Part shown: one piece after another, positions 1 through 7,967 of the stretch
How positions within the stretch are numbered: position 1 is the stretch's first letter
Layout of the letters: every line of letters begins with the position of its first letter
Source: Comamonadaceae bacterium
Lineage (GTDB): Bacteria; Pseudomonadota; Gammaproteobacteria; Burkholderiales; Burkholderiaceae_C
Direction of reading: 5' to 3'
NCBI GenBank assembly: GCA_947375135.1
Contig: CANCER010000030.1
Span: 1-42,981 of the forward strand
Length of the DNA: 42,981 nucleotides
Program-made: the position numbers and the translations under genes
The notes under the pieces: generated by a model
The model's input: the letters and a program-made list of their open reading frames with translations, nothing else
Told to the model about the DNA's origin: nothing
Database searches by the model: none

Positions 1-1
1 C

Positions 2-1234
2 ACCGGCGTCTGGCAGATGTCAGAAATGGTGCGCGCCGGCGAGATGACGCAGGCCGATTTCACCGCCGCCGAATCCGATATGCACCGCTCCAAGGGCAGC
101 TGCATGACCATGGGCACGGCCAGCACCATGGCCAGCATGGTCGAAGCCCTGGGCATGTCCCTGCCCGAAAACGCCGCCATCCCGGCCGCCGACACAAGGC
201 GCAACCGCCTGGCGCAAATGAGTGGTCGGCGGATTGTGGAGATGGTGGAGCAGGACATCAAGATGTCCCAGATCCTGACCCGCGAAGCCTTTGAGAACGC
301 CATCCGCACCAACGCGGCCATTGGCGGCTCCACCAACGCGGTGATCCACCTGATCGCGATAGCAGGGCGCATGGGCATCAAACTCAACCTGGAAGACTGG
401 GACAAGCTGGGCGCGCAAGTGCCCTGCCTGTTGAACCTGCAGCCCTCGGGCAAGTTCCTGATGGAAGATTTTTACTACGCCGGTGGCCTGCCCGCCGTGA
501 TGCGCGAGATTCAAAGCCTGTTGCACACGGGCGCGCTGACGGCCAACGGCAAGACCATTGGCGAAAACATCGCCCAAGCGCCTTGCTACAACCGCGAGGT
601 CATCAAGACCCCTGACGAGCCCTTCATGAAGGACGCCGGCATTGCCGTGCTGCGCGGTAATCTGGCACCCGATGGCGCGGTGATCAAACCCTCCGCCGCC
701 TCAGCCCATTTGCTGCAGCACCGCGGCCGCGCCGTGGTGTTTGAGAACATCGAAGACCTGCATGCGCGCATCGACAGCGACGACCTGGACGTGGATGAGC
801 ACTGCGTCATGGTGCTCAAGAACTGCGGCCCGCGCGGCTACCCCGGCATGGCTGAGGTGGGCAATATGCCGCTGCCACCCAAGGTGCTGAAAAAAGGCAT
901 TACCGACATGGTGCGCATCAGCGACGGCCGCATGAGCGGCACGGCCTATGGCACGGTGGTCTTGCACACATCCCCCGAAGCGGCGGCCGGCGGCACGCTG
1001 GCCCTGGTGCAGAACGGCGACATGATTGAACTCGATGTGGCAGGCCGGCGCCTGCATCTGGAGGTGAGCGACGAGGTGCTGGCCGAGCGCCGCAAGCTGT
1101 GGGTGGCACCCGAGGCGCCCAAGCGCGGTTACCAGAAGCTGTATGTGGAAACCGTACAGCAGGCGCACCTGGGTGCGGACCTGGACTTTCTGGTGGGCGG
1201 TAGTGGTGCCGGCATCCCGCGCGATTCGCATTGA
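2..1234 (+). CDS. IlvD/Edd-family sugar-acid dehydratase, C-terminal part (arabinonate dehydratase-like)
   Basis: The reading frame is open from the first bases, so the gene begins upstream of the window. The visible 410 or so residues match the C-terminal two thirds of the dihydroxyacid/6-phosphogluconate dehydratase family, whose members bind an Fe-S cluster and remove water from a sugar acid to give a 2-keto-3-deoxy acid. Visible landmarks are CMTMGTASTM, the GGSTNAVIHL segment, LQPSGKFLMEDFYYAGG, NCGPRGYPGM and SDGRMSGT. The two genes downstream on the same strand encode a semialdehyde dehydrogenase and a DHDPS-family enzyme. This context favours pentonate (L-arabinonate or D-xylonate type) dehydratase over IlvD of branched-chain amino acid synthesis. 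Family assignment is firm; the substrate is inferred. Confidence 0.9.
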   Translation, partial: TGVWQMSEMVRAGEMTQADFTAAESDMHRSKGSCMTMGTASTMASMVEALGMSLPENAAIPAADTRRNRLAQMSGRRIVEMVEQDIKMSQILTREAFENAIRTNAAIGGSTNAVIHLIAIAGRMGIKLNLEDWDKLGAQVPCLLNLQPSGKFLMEDFYYAGGLPAVMREIQSLLHTGALTANGKTIGENIAQAPCYNREVIKTPDEPFMKDAGIAVLRGNLAPDGAVIKPSAASAHLLQHRGRAVVFENIEDLHARIDSDDLDVDEHCVMVLKNCGPRGYPGMAEVGNMPLPPKVLKKGITDMVRISDGRMSGTAYGTVVLHTSPEAAAGGTLALVQNGDMIELDVAGRRLHLEVSDEVLAERRKLWVAPEAPKRGYQKLYVETVQQAHLGADLDFLVGGSGAGIPRDSH

Positions 1235-1284
1235 TGCGGCCCGCGTTGATTCTGAAAACTGCGTTGATTTTTACAAAGCACTGA

Positions 1285-2724
1285 ATGACACAAGAACACA
1301 ACAACCTGATCAACGGCGAATGGGTGGCAGGCCAGGCCTATACGCCCAACATCAACCCGTCCAACACCGCGGATGTGCAGGGCCACTACACGCAGGCCAG
1401 CGCCGCGCAACTGGACGCTGCCGTGCAAGCTGCACGCGCGGCCTTTGCTGGCTGGTCGGTCTCCGGCATCCAGGCACGCGCCGATGCGCTGGACAAGATC
1501 GGCACCGAGATCCTGGCGCGTCGTGAAGAGCTGGGCACACTGCTGGCGCGCGAAGAGGGCAAGACCAAACCCGAAGGCATTGGCGAAGCGGCGCGTGCCG
1601 GCAACATCTTCAAGTTCTTTGCCGGTGAATGTTTGCGCATGGCGGGCGAGACCCTGCCCTCAGTGCGGCCCGGCATTGGCGTGGAAGTCACGCGCGAGCC
1701 GCTGGGGGTCATCGGCATCATCACGCCCTGGAATTTTCCCATCGCGATTCCGGCCTGGAAGATTGCACCGGCCCTGGCCTATGGCAATTGCGTGGTGTTC
1801 AAACCGGCCGATCTGGTGCCGGGCTGCGCCTGGGCGCTGGCCGAGATCATCAGCCGCAGCGGCATCCCGGCGGGCGTGTTCAATCTGGTGATGGGCCGCG
1901 GCAGCGTGATTGGCGACCCGCTGGTCACCCACCCCGGCATCGATGCGATCAGCTTCACCGGCTCGCAGGCCGTGGGCAACCGCATTGCCCTGCAGTGCGC
2001 CACCAGCCTGAAGAAATTCCAGCTGGAAATGGGCGGCAAAAACCCGCAGGTGATTCTGGACGATGCGAACCTGGCACAGGCCGTGGAACTCAGCGTGCAA
2101 AGCGCTTTCTTCTCCACCGGACAGCGCTGCACCGCGTCCAGCCGCTTGATCGTGACCGAGGGCATCTACCCGCAATTTGTCGAAGGCATGAAGGCCCGCA
2201 TGGCGACGCTGAAAATTGGCGATGCGCTGGAGGCCGGTATCGACATCGGCCCGGTGGCGTCGCTTGCGCAGCTGGAGCAGGACCTGGGTTATGTGGGCAT
2301 CGCGCAGGGCGAGGGTGCCACGCTGGTGTGCGGAGGCGCGCGCCTGCAACGCGCAAGCGAAGGCTTCTACATGCAGCCCGCGCTGATCACCGACACCACA
2401 GGGGCCATGCGCATCAACCGCGAAGAGGTGTTCGGCCCGGTGGCCAGCATCATCCGCGTCAAGGACTATGACGCTGCACTGGCAGAGGCGAACAACACGC
2501 CTTTCGGCCTGTCGGCCGGCATTGCCACCAGCAGCCTGAAATACGCCACCCACTTCAAACGCCATTCGCAGGCCGGCATGGTGATGGTCAACCTGCCTAC
2601 GGCCGGCGTGGACTACCACGTGCCCTTTGGCGGACGCAAGGGTTCCAGCTACGGCCCGCGCGAGCAGGGACGCTATGCGCAGGAGTTTTTCACCATGGTG
2701 AAGACGGCCTATACCGGCATGTGA
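1285..2724 (+). CDS. Aldehyde dehydrogenase, probable 2,5-dioxopentanoate (alpha-ketoglutarate semialdehyde) dehydrogenase
   Basis: A full-length 479-residue NAD(P)-dependent aldehyde dehydrogenase. The catalytic Cys is residue 282 in GQRCTASS and the general-base Glu is residue 248 in LEMGGKN; the ITPWNFP cofactor-site segment is present. It lies 50 bp downstream of the dehydratase and 81 bp upstream of the DHDPS-family gene. In known oxidative pentose pathways these three activities convert a pentonate to a 2-keto-3-deoxypentonate, then to 2,5-dioxopentanoate, then to 2-oxoglutarate. The semialdehyde substrate is therefore inferred from context. Succinate semialdehyde dehydrogenase is the main alternative from sequence alone. 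Confidence 0.88.
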   Translation: MTQEHNNLINGEWVAGQAYTPNINPSNTADVQGHYTQASAAQLDAAVQAARAAFAGWSVSGIQARADALDKIGTEILARREELGTLLAREEGKTKPEGIGEAARAGNIFKFFAGECLRMAGETLPSVRPGIGVEVTREPLGVIGIITPWNFPIAIPAWKIAPALAYGNCVVFKPADLVPGCAWALAEIISRSGIPAGVFNLVMGRGSVIGDPLVTHPGIDAISFTGSQAVGNRIALQCATSLKKFQLEMGGKNPQVILDDANLAQAVELSVQSAFFSTGQRCTASSRLIVTEGIYPQFVEGMKARMATLKIGDALEAGIDIGPVASLAQLEQDLGYVGIAQGEGATLVCGGARLQRASEGFYMQPALITDTTGAMRINREEVFGPVASIIRVKDYDAALAEANNTPFGLSAGIATSSLKYATHFKRHSQAGMVMVNLPTAGVDYHVPFGGRKGSSYGPREQGRYAQEFFTMVKTAYTGM

Positions 2725-2805
2725 GCCGTCTGTCTCTGGGCCGGCTCGCATGCCGGCCTGAGGCCCCAGCACCATCCCAACCCATTACCCACGAGCCAGA
2801 ACGCC

Positions 2806-3735
2806 ATGACTACACGCGCAACACCACGCTACCAGGGCGTGTTTCCTGTGGTACCCACCACCTTCACCGAAAGCGGCGCACTTGATCTGGAGAGCCAGAA
2901 GCGCTGCGTCGATTTCATGATTGACGCGGGCTCCAACGGCCTGTGCATCCTGGCCAACTTCTCCGAGCAGTTTGTGCTGTCCGACGCCGAGCGGGAACTG
3001 CTGACCCGGACCATGCTGGAACATGTGGCAGGCCGCGTGCCGGTCATCGTCACCACCACGCACTTCAGCTCGCTGGTGTGTGCCGAGCGCAGCAGGCAGG
3101 CGCAGGATCTGGGTGCCGCCATGGTGATGGTGATGCCGCCCTACCACGGCGCCACCTTCCGCGTGCCCGAGCCGCAGATCTACAGCTTCTACCAGGCGGT
3201 GTCGGACGCTATTCAAATTCCGATCATGATCCAGGATGCACCGGCCAGCGGCACGGTGCTATCTGCTGCGTTTCTGGCGCGCATGGCGCAGGAGATTGAG
3301 CAGGTTTCCTATTTCAAGATTGAAACCGCGGGTGCCGCCTCCAAGCTGCGCGAGCTGATCCGCCTGGGTGGCGACGCCATCGAAGGCCCCTGGGACGGCG
3401 AGGAAGCCATCACGCTGATGCCGGACTTGGATGCCGGTGCAACGGGCGCCATGACCGGCGGCGGCTTCCCGGATGGCATCCGCAAGATTATGGATGCCTA
3501 TGCTGCCGGGCGGCGTGAGGAAGCCGCGCAGGCCTACCAGGAATGGCTGCCACTGATCAACTACGAAAACCGCCAATGCGGTCTGCTGGCCGCCAAGGCG
3601 CTGATGCAAGAAGGCGGCGTGATTGCTTGCGAGGCACCACGCCACCCGCTGCCGTCGATGCACCCGGACACGCGCGCCGGGTTGATTGAAACGGCCAAGC
3701 GGCTGGACCCGCTGGTGCTGCGCTGGGGCAAGTAA
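2806..3735 (+). CDS. DHDPS/NAL-family enzyme, probable 2-keto-3-deoxy-pentonate dehydratase or aldolase
   Basis: A 309-residue TIM-barrel protein of the dihydrodipicolinate synthase/N-acetylneuraminate lyase family, normal length for the family. The Schiff-base lysine is K171 in YFKIETAG. The segment that carries the catalytic YN in lysine-pathway DHDPS reads QDAP here (IMIQDAPASG), which argues against true DapA. With the preceding dehydratase and semialdehyde dehydrogenase, the likely job is dehydration of 2-keto-3-deoxy-L-arabinonate (or an isomer) to 2,5-dioxopentanoate. An aldolase giving pyruvate plus glycolaldehyde remains possible but would not explain the neighbouring dehydrogenase as well. 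Confidence 0.85.
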   Translation: MTTRATPRYQGVFPVVPTTFTESGALDLESQKRCVDFMIDAGSNGLCILANFSEQFVLSDAERELLTRTMLEHVAGRVPVIVTTTHFSSLVCAERSRQAQDLGAAMVMVMPPYHGATFRVPEPQIYSFYQAVSDAIQIPIMIQDAPASGTVLSAAFLARMAQEIEQVSYFKIETAGAASKLRELIRLGGDAIEGPWDGEEAITLMPDLDAGATGAMTGGGFPDGIRKIMDAYAAGRREEAAQAYQEWLPLINYENRQCGLLAAKALMQEGGVIACEAPRHPLPSMHPDTRAGLIETAKRLDPLVLRWGK

Positions 3736-3740
3736 TTGGA

Positions 3741-3755
3741 GCCCCAGGCTGGGGC
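3741..3755 (+). terminator. Weak hairpin after the sugar-acid operon
   Basis: GCCCC-AGGCT-GGGGC forms a five-base-pair GC stem six bases after the stop codon of the DHDPS-family gene. No U-tract follows, so Rho-independent termination is doubtful. The remaining roughly 200 bp to the convergent oxidoreductase show nothing else recognisable. Confidence 0.3.
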
Positions 3756-3956
3756 GCTGTGCACGACGTTGGCTACCTGGATGGGGCAAGGGCCACTCCC
3801 CGAAGACTGCGCGCGGGCCGGGAAGCTTTCAGAGGCCGTTAGCAAGTCCGCAGTGGGCATCCATTCCCATGAGCCTGCGCTTCCTTCTTGATATCTGGCG
3901 CGTCGCGGCAAGGTCGGCCCAAGCCGGGTTCCCCTAAGGGCCCGCCGCTGCCTCAG

Positions 3957-5117
3957 CTACAACGCCGTCCAGGCTCCATCGTTCGCATTGGAGCGGATCA
4001 CCGCATCCACAAACTGCAGACCCAACAGGCCATCCGTAGCGTTGGGGAAATGCAGGGCCAGCGGCTCGGCAGTCTTGCCGGCACGACGTGCCGCAATCGC
4101 CTGCGCCGCATCCGAATAGATATTGGCAAAGCATTCGTGAAAGCCTTCCGGATGACCGGCCACGATGCGGGAGGAATGAGCCGAGAGGGGCAGGGTGCCG
4201 GGGCCGTTGGGCGTGCGCGTTTGCGCCGGTGCGCCATGGGGCTTGTAGCTGAGCAACTGCGGAATCTCCTGCTGCCATTCCAGGGTTCCCAGTGAGCCGC
4301 TGACGCGGATACGCAGCGCGTTTTCCACACCGGTGGCCGCCTGCGTCACCCAGAAGCTGCCGCGCGCGCCGTTGCCCATGCGCAGCATGGCACCAGCGTA
4401 GTCGTGCGTCACACGCGTAGGCACCACGGTGCCGACCTCGGCCGCCACCTGCGCCACTTCCAGCCCGGTGACAAAGCGCAGCAGGTTGTGGGCGTGGGTG
4501 CCGATATCGCCCATCACCAGCGAAGGGCCGCCGCGCGCCGCATCATCCTTCCAGGGTGAGCGCGAAATGCCAGGCTGGGAGCGGCCGCCCTGCACGTATT
4601 CCACCTGCACCAAGCGGATATCGCCCAACTCCCCAGCCGCCACCATGGCACGCGCCTGGCGCACCATGGGGTAGCCCGTGTAGTTGTGCGTCAGGCAGAA
4701 CACCAAACCGCTGTCCTTGACCTTTTGCAACAGCACCTGCGCCTCGTCCAGCGTGTTGGTCATGGGCTTGTCGCAAATGACGTCCATGCCGGCGTTCAGT
4801 GCCACCATGGAGAACTGGAAGTGGCTGTCGTTGGGCGTCATGATGGCCACCACGTCGGCGCCATCGGCGCGCGCCGCTTCACCGGCAATCAGGGCCTCGC
4901 CGTCGGCATAGCAGCGGTCTGCGGCAATCCCGAGTTCGCGCCCGGCCTGTACCGAGCGTTCGGCATTGGACGACAGGCAGGACGCCACCAGTTCGTAGCG
5001 GTCGTCGATGCGGGCGGCCTGGCGGTGCATGGCACCGATAAAGGAGCCGGGGCCGCCACCGATCACGGCCAAGCGCAGGCGCCGGCCCAGCAGGGAAATC
5101 ACGGGGTTCAAGGACAT
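3957..5117 (-). CDS. Gfo/Idh/MocA-family NAD(P)-dependent oxidoreductase
   Basis: A 386-residue protein with an N-terminal Rossmann fold (AVIGGGPGSFIG near residues 17-28) and the DKP variant of the EKP motif (CDKPMTNT), followed by the alpha/beta C-terminal domain of the glucose-fructose oxidoreductase family. Such enzymes oxidise or reduce sugars, inositols or sugar derivatives. It is convergent with the sugar-acid operon. Some L-arabinose 1-dehydrogenases belong to this family, so it could supply the aldonate precursor, but orientation gives no operon link and the substrate is not readable from the sequence. A GAGG element about 8 bases upstream of the ATG supports the start. Confidence 0.88.
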   Translation of the reverse strand: MSLNPVISLLGRRLRLAVIGGGPGSFIGAMHRQAARIDDRYELVASCLSSNAERSVQAGRELGIAADRCYADGEALIAGEAARADGADVVAIMTPNDSHFQFSMVALNAGMDVICDKPMTNTLDEAQVLLQKVKDSGLVFCLTHNYTGYPMVRQARAMVAAGELGDIRLVQVEYVQGGRSQPGISRSPWKDDAARGGPSLVMGDIGTHAHNLLRFVTGLEVAQVAAEVGTVVPTRVTHDYAGAMLRMGNGARGSFWVTQAATGVENALRIRVSGSLGTLEWQQEIPQLLSYKPHGAPAQTRTPNGPGTLPLSAHSSRIVAGHPEGFHECFANIYSDAAQAIAARRAGKTAEPLALHFPNATDGLLGLQFVDAVIRSNANDGAWTAL

Positions 5118-5152
5118 GTCTCGCCTCTTTATTTCTTGAAAAATATCCAGGC

Positions 5153-5181
5153 GAAAAAAAAGCCGCCTGTGAAGAGCGGCT
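5153..5181 (-). terminator. Rho-independent terminator of infA
   Basis: Read on the minus strand, AGCCGC, a 9-base loop and GCGGCT are followed by a run of eight T. It lies just after the infA stop codon, between infA and the next minus-strand gene. Confidence 0.85.
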
Positions 5182-5193
5182 AGTTTGGCAGAT

Positions 5194-5448
5194 TTACTGC
5201 GGGCGGCGCGGCGTCATGGGCCCGCGTCCTTCGATGTGGCGGAAGTTGATGCGGCCCTTGCTCAGGTCGTAAGGCGAGAGCTCCAGGGACACGCGGTCGC
5301 CCGCCAGAATCCGGATGTGGTTCTTGCGCATCTTGCCGGCGGAGTAGGCGATCAACTGGTGACCGTTGTCCAGGGTCACGCGAAAGCGCGTGTCTGGCAG
5401 CACTTCGTTGACAACGCCCATCATTTCAATCAGTTCTTCTTTAGCCAT
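5194..5448 (-). CDS. infA: Translation initiation factor IF-1
   Basis: An 84-residue S1/OB-fold protein that begins [19 protein letters not shown] and contains the IF-1 core [18 protein letters not shown]-1 binds the 30S A site during initiation. At 84 residues it is longer than the usual 72 because of a C-terminal tail ([14 protein letters not shown]), typical of the second infA paralogue found in many beta-proteobacteria. AAGGA seven bases before the ATG gives a clear ribosome binding site, and a strong terminator follows. It stands alone here, away from the ribosomal protein operons. Confidence 0.95.
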   Translation of the reverse strand: MAKEELIEMMGVVNEVLPDTRFRVTLDNGHQLIAYSAGKMRKNHIRILAGDRVSLELSPYDLSKGRINFRHIEGRGPMTPRRPQ

Positions 5449-5481
5449 GGTTAGATCCTTAAGCTCTCTATTATCGTACGT

Positions 5482-5688
5482 TTAGTGGGTGCGTGTCTTG
5501 GCATGTACCCAATCGATGCCCTGGGCCAACGCATAGTGGGCTGCAGCATCGTGTGTGGAAAAGTCATCGCAGAAACGCATGACGCGGTCGGTGGTGGCGC
5601 TACCGCTTCCGCTGGCAATGGAAACCTGGGCTCCAAAGCGGCCGCTGGTAAGCGGCTGGGGGCAGGCCGCAATGCGGTATTTGCCCAT
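5482..5688 (-). CDS. Small uncharacterised protein (68 residues)
   Basis: The frame encodes a compact protein starting MGKYRIAACPQPLTSGRFGAQ and ending GIDWVHAKTRTH. Its middle (VSIASGSGSATTDRVMRF) looks like genuine protein, not shadow-frame sequence. It lies 33 bp upstream of infA on the same strand and could share its transcript. The same frame stays open upstream to about position 6129, but that part overlaps the amidotransferase gene and has no protein-like character. No strong Shine-Dalgarno is seen before the chosen ATG. Function unknown; I believe similar short proteins exist in related genomes but could not check. Confidence 0.55.
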   Translation of the reverse strand: MGKYRIAACPQPLTSGRFGAQVSIASGSGSATTDRVMRFCDDFSTHDAAAHYALAQGIDWVHAKTRTH

Positions 5689-5994
5689 GGTGACGGGGGA
5701 CAGTAGCGAGAAATTATTATTCTGAATCATAAAAAACACATAGAAAACACATTGGCACGCGTCGCTGGCAGGGACTTCGTGCAGAAAAAAAGGGGAGAAA
5801 TAACCGCTGGGCCGTGAGAGTGCTGCGCGGTGCGCTTTGAAATTACTGAACGGACGACCTCTCTGCCAGGGGCCGGTGCAGTGTTGCGTGTGATGAATTG
5901 CCGAGGTGGCAAACCGCAGATATGCACAGTCTGTTCGCATGAAGCGACTGGTTAATGTAACACGGTTACCAAAACAGGGGGAGATAATCGCATT
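5689..5994. other. Intergenic region, divergent promoters
   Basis: About 300 bp without a supported gene between the small minus-strand gene and the plus-strand amidotransferase. It contains an AT-rich stretch near 5705-5755 and an inverted repeat GTAAC-ACG-GTTAC at 5957-5969, shortly before the amidotransferase ATG, which could be an operator. AGGGGGAG at 5977-5984 is a good ribosome binding site for that gene. Confidence 0.4.
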
Positions 5995-6705
5995 ATGAAG
6001 AAACTCTGCATTCTCGAAAACGACGATCTGTCGCCTGAAATTGCGCCGCTCTACAAGCGTTACGGCGCTATGTTCGAGCGCCTGTTCCGCGATGCCGGCG
6101 CTACCGACTGGCAGTTTGATGTGTTCCATACCCCTGCCATGGAATACCCGGAGTCCTTTGATAGTTATGACGCCGTGCTGCTGACTGGCAGCAAAGCGGA
6201 CTCGTTTTCAGATGCTCCCTGGGTGGTGGAACTGCGCCGCCGTGTCACTGAGTTGCTGGAGCAAAAGAAGAAACTGCTGGGCATTTGCTTTGGGCACCAG
6301 TTGATTGCCATCTGTCTGGGTGCCAAAGTGGGGCGCGCTCCGCAGGGCTGGGGCGTAGGACGCATGTCCTACGACTGGCATGCCGCTGATCTGCCACTGG
6401 CCCCGGAAGACAAGAAAATGTCGTTGCTGGTCAGCCACCAGGATCAGGTGCTGGAACTACCGGAAAACGCGGTGCTGCTAGCCAGCAATGCGCATTGCCC
6501 TGTGGCCGGTTATGCCGTGGGCGAAGAGGTGTTTTGTGTGCAGGGTCACCCGGAATTTGTGGAAAACTACAGCGCATTTTTAATGGACAAGCGCCGTGAC
6601 ATGCTGGGCGAAGATCTGTACAACAATGGCGTGAAAAGTCTGGTAAAGGGCCACGACGGCCTGCACGTCGCCCGCATGATGAAGGCCTTCGTAGACGCCA
6701 CATAG
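5995..6705 (+). CDS. Class I glutamine amidotransferase (GMP synthase-like GATase)
   Basis: A 236-residue stand-alone GATase1 domain. The triad is visible: nucleophile C98 in GICFGHQ, H185 and E187 in QGHPEF. Such proteins hydrolyse glutamine and pass ammonia to a partner, or act on gamma-glutamyl compounds as the PuuD group does. No synthetase partner lies nearby. A strong AGGGGGAG ribosome binding site precedes the ATG. Family is certain; substrate is unknown. Confidence 0.88.
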   Translation: MKKLCILENDDLSPEIAPLYKRYGAMFERLFRDAGATDWQFDVFHTPAMEYPESFDSYDAVLLTGSKADSFSDAPWVVELRRRVTELLEQKKKLLGICFGHQLIAICLGAKVGRAPQGWGVGRMSYDWHAADLPLAPEDKKMSLLVSHQDQVLELPENAVLLASNAHCPVAGYAVGEEVFCVQGHPEFVENYSAFLMDKRRDMLGEDLYNNGVKSLVKGHDGLHVARMMKAFVDAT

Positions 6706-6706
6706 G

Positions 6707-7195
6707 TCAAGCTGGTTGGCGCAGCACCTGCGCCAACGCATCCCCCTCCATCGAACGCGCGGCACCAAAGCCTGCCACCTGCCGTGCGCCAGTCACCGCA
6801 ATGGCAACAAAGCGGAAATCACCCAGCTGCGTCATGTACTCCACATCCGCAAAGCGCTCCAGATAGGAGGCCCGCGCGCCGAGCCATGCGGGACTGTTCA
6901 CTTCCAACACGGTAGCCACACCGTCCAGTGTGACACGCGGCAGGGCATGCACCGGCTCGCCCTCCACCTCGGCTTGCATCACCATCAATGACACACGTGG
7001 AGTGCGTTCCAGATTGCGTGCATGGGGCGCAAGACCACTGACATGAATGACCAGGGTACCGTTGCTTCCATCGATGGCAAACGGAACCATGGACACAAAG
7101 GGCAGACCCTGCGCGTCCAGTGTGCCCAGAGCGGCTACACGCTGTGTGTTCAACAGGGCACGCAGGGCAAGGGTCAAACGGGGTTCGTGGGTCAT
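6707..7195 (-). CDS. HugZ/pyridoxamine 5'-phosphate oxidase-like FMN-binding split-barrel protein
   Basis: A 162-residue protein starting MTHEPRLTLALRALLNTQRVAALGTLD, followed by the split-barrel pattern GLPFVSMVPFAID and HVSGLAPHARNL. This matches the N-terminal domain of HugZ-like proteins, which bind flavin or heme and are linked to heme use or redox chemistry. The C-terminal DUF2470 domain of full HugZ is absent, so this is the short form. It ends 1 bp from the stop of the convergent amidotransferase and is divergent from the Lrp-family regulator. Confidence 0.8.
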   Translation of the reverse strand: MTHEPRLTLALRALLNTQRVAALGTLDAQGLPFVSMVPFAIDGSNGTLVIHVSGLAPHARNLERTPRVSLMVMQAEVEGEPVHALPRVTLDGVATVLEVNSPAWLGARASYLERFADVEYMTQLGDFRFVAIAVTGARQVAGFGAARSMEGDALAQVLRQPA

Positions 7196-7265
7196 GGTGC
7201 AGGCAATGGACTGGAGAAGACGACGTTATAGCCCAGGACCACCATCCGGCATGCCCGCAAAAGGC

Positions 7266-7328
7266 AAACCCCCGGGGCAGATGCTGCGCCGGGGGTTTGT
7301 CTCTGCAATGTCCCGCCTTATGGGCGGG
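7266..7328. promoter_or_regulatory. Tandem GC hairpins in the hugZ-lrp divergent region
   Basis: Two structures lie back to back. The first (7266-7298) has perfect arms AAACCCCCGG and CCGGGGGTTT around an inner GCAG-ATG-CTGC stem. The second (7312-7328) is CCCGCC-TTATG-GGCGGG. The first has A-tract/T-tract flanks and could terminate transcription on either strand. Because both flanking genes start outward, there is no upstream gene whose end it would mark; see findings. Confidence 0.55.
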
Positions 7329-7446
7329 GGCTGCGCAAGGGGTGGCTTGTGACCGGTCTTGCTTTGTGCTGTGGACCTCAGATATGTTTAGTGTAGAGGG
7401 ACGGGTGAGGCAGCAAATTGCGTTGTTGCGCGCGTGCGGAGTATTT

Positions 7447-7463
7447 TTGGCATAATCTGCCAA
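7447..7463 (+). promoter_or_regulatory. Operator-like inverted repeat over the lrp promoter
   Basis: TTGGCA-TAATC-TGCCAA is a perfect dyad whose centre overlaps a -10-like CATAAT (7451-7456), 26 bp before the start of the Lrp/AsnC gene. Lrp/AsnC proteins commonly repress their own promoters, so autoregulation is the natural reading. This is inferred from position and symmetry. Confidence 0.5.
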
Positions 7464-7488
7464 TATTTTTAAAATTACGAACAATTAA

Positions 7489-7953
7489 ATGACAATAGAC
7501 CGCTACGACCGGCAAATTCTGGAAGTCTTGCAATCCGATGGCCGCATCAATAACCAGGATCTGGCAGACCGCATTGGCCTGTCGCCCTCACCCTGTTTGC
7601 GCCGGGTTCGTGCGCTGGAGGAGTCAGGACTCATCGTGGGATACAGGGCGCTGTTGGATGCACGCAAGCTGGGCCTGACGTTGATGGCGCTGGTGCACAT
7701 CTCCATGGACCAGCACACACCCGAACGCTTTGCCAATTTTGAGGGCTCGGTCAGCGTATTGCCCGAGGTACTGGAGTGCCTGTTGATCACGGGGCAGGAC
7801 GCCGATTACCAACTCAAGGTCATGGTGCGCGACATGGACCATTACCAGACTCTGCTGCTCGAAAAAATCACACGCATCACCGGCGTGACCGGTGTACACA
7901 GCAGCTTCGTGCTGCGCCGCGTGGTGGACAAGACTGCGCTGGCGCTTGCTTAA
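7489..7953 (+). CDS. Lrp/AsnC-family transcriptional regulator
   Basis: 154 residues, the standard size. The N-terminal helix-turn-helix (DRYDRQILEVLQSDGRINNQDLADRIGLSPSPCLRRV is the region, residues 3-40) is followed by the C-terminal RAM/ligand-binding domain, ending FVLRRVVDKTALALA. These regulators respond to amino acids and form octamers. It is divergent from the HugZ-like gene and 14 bp upstream of the NRDE gene, with which it may be co-transcribed. No good Shine-Dalgarno is seen before the ATG. Confidence 0.92.
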   Translation: MTIDRYDRQILEVLQSDGRINNQDLADRIGLSPSPCLRRVRALEESGLIVGYRALLDARKLGLTLMALVHISMDQHTPERFANFEGSVSVLPEVLECLLITGQDADYQLKVMVRDMDHYQTLLLEKITRITGVTGVHSSFVLRRVVDKTALALA

Positions 7954-7967
7954 CAGGAACCTCACGC

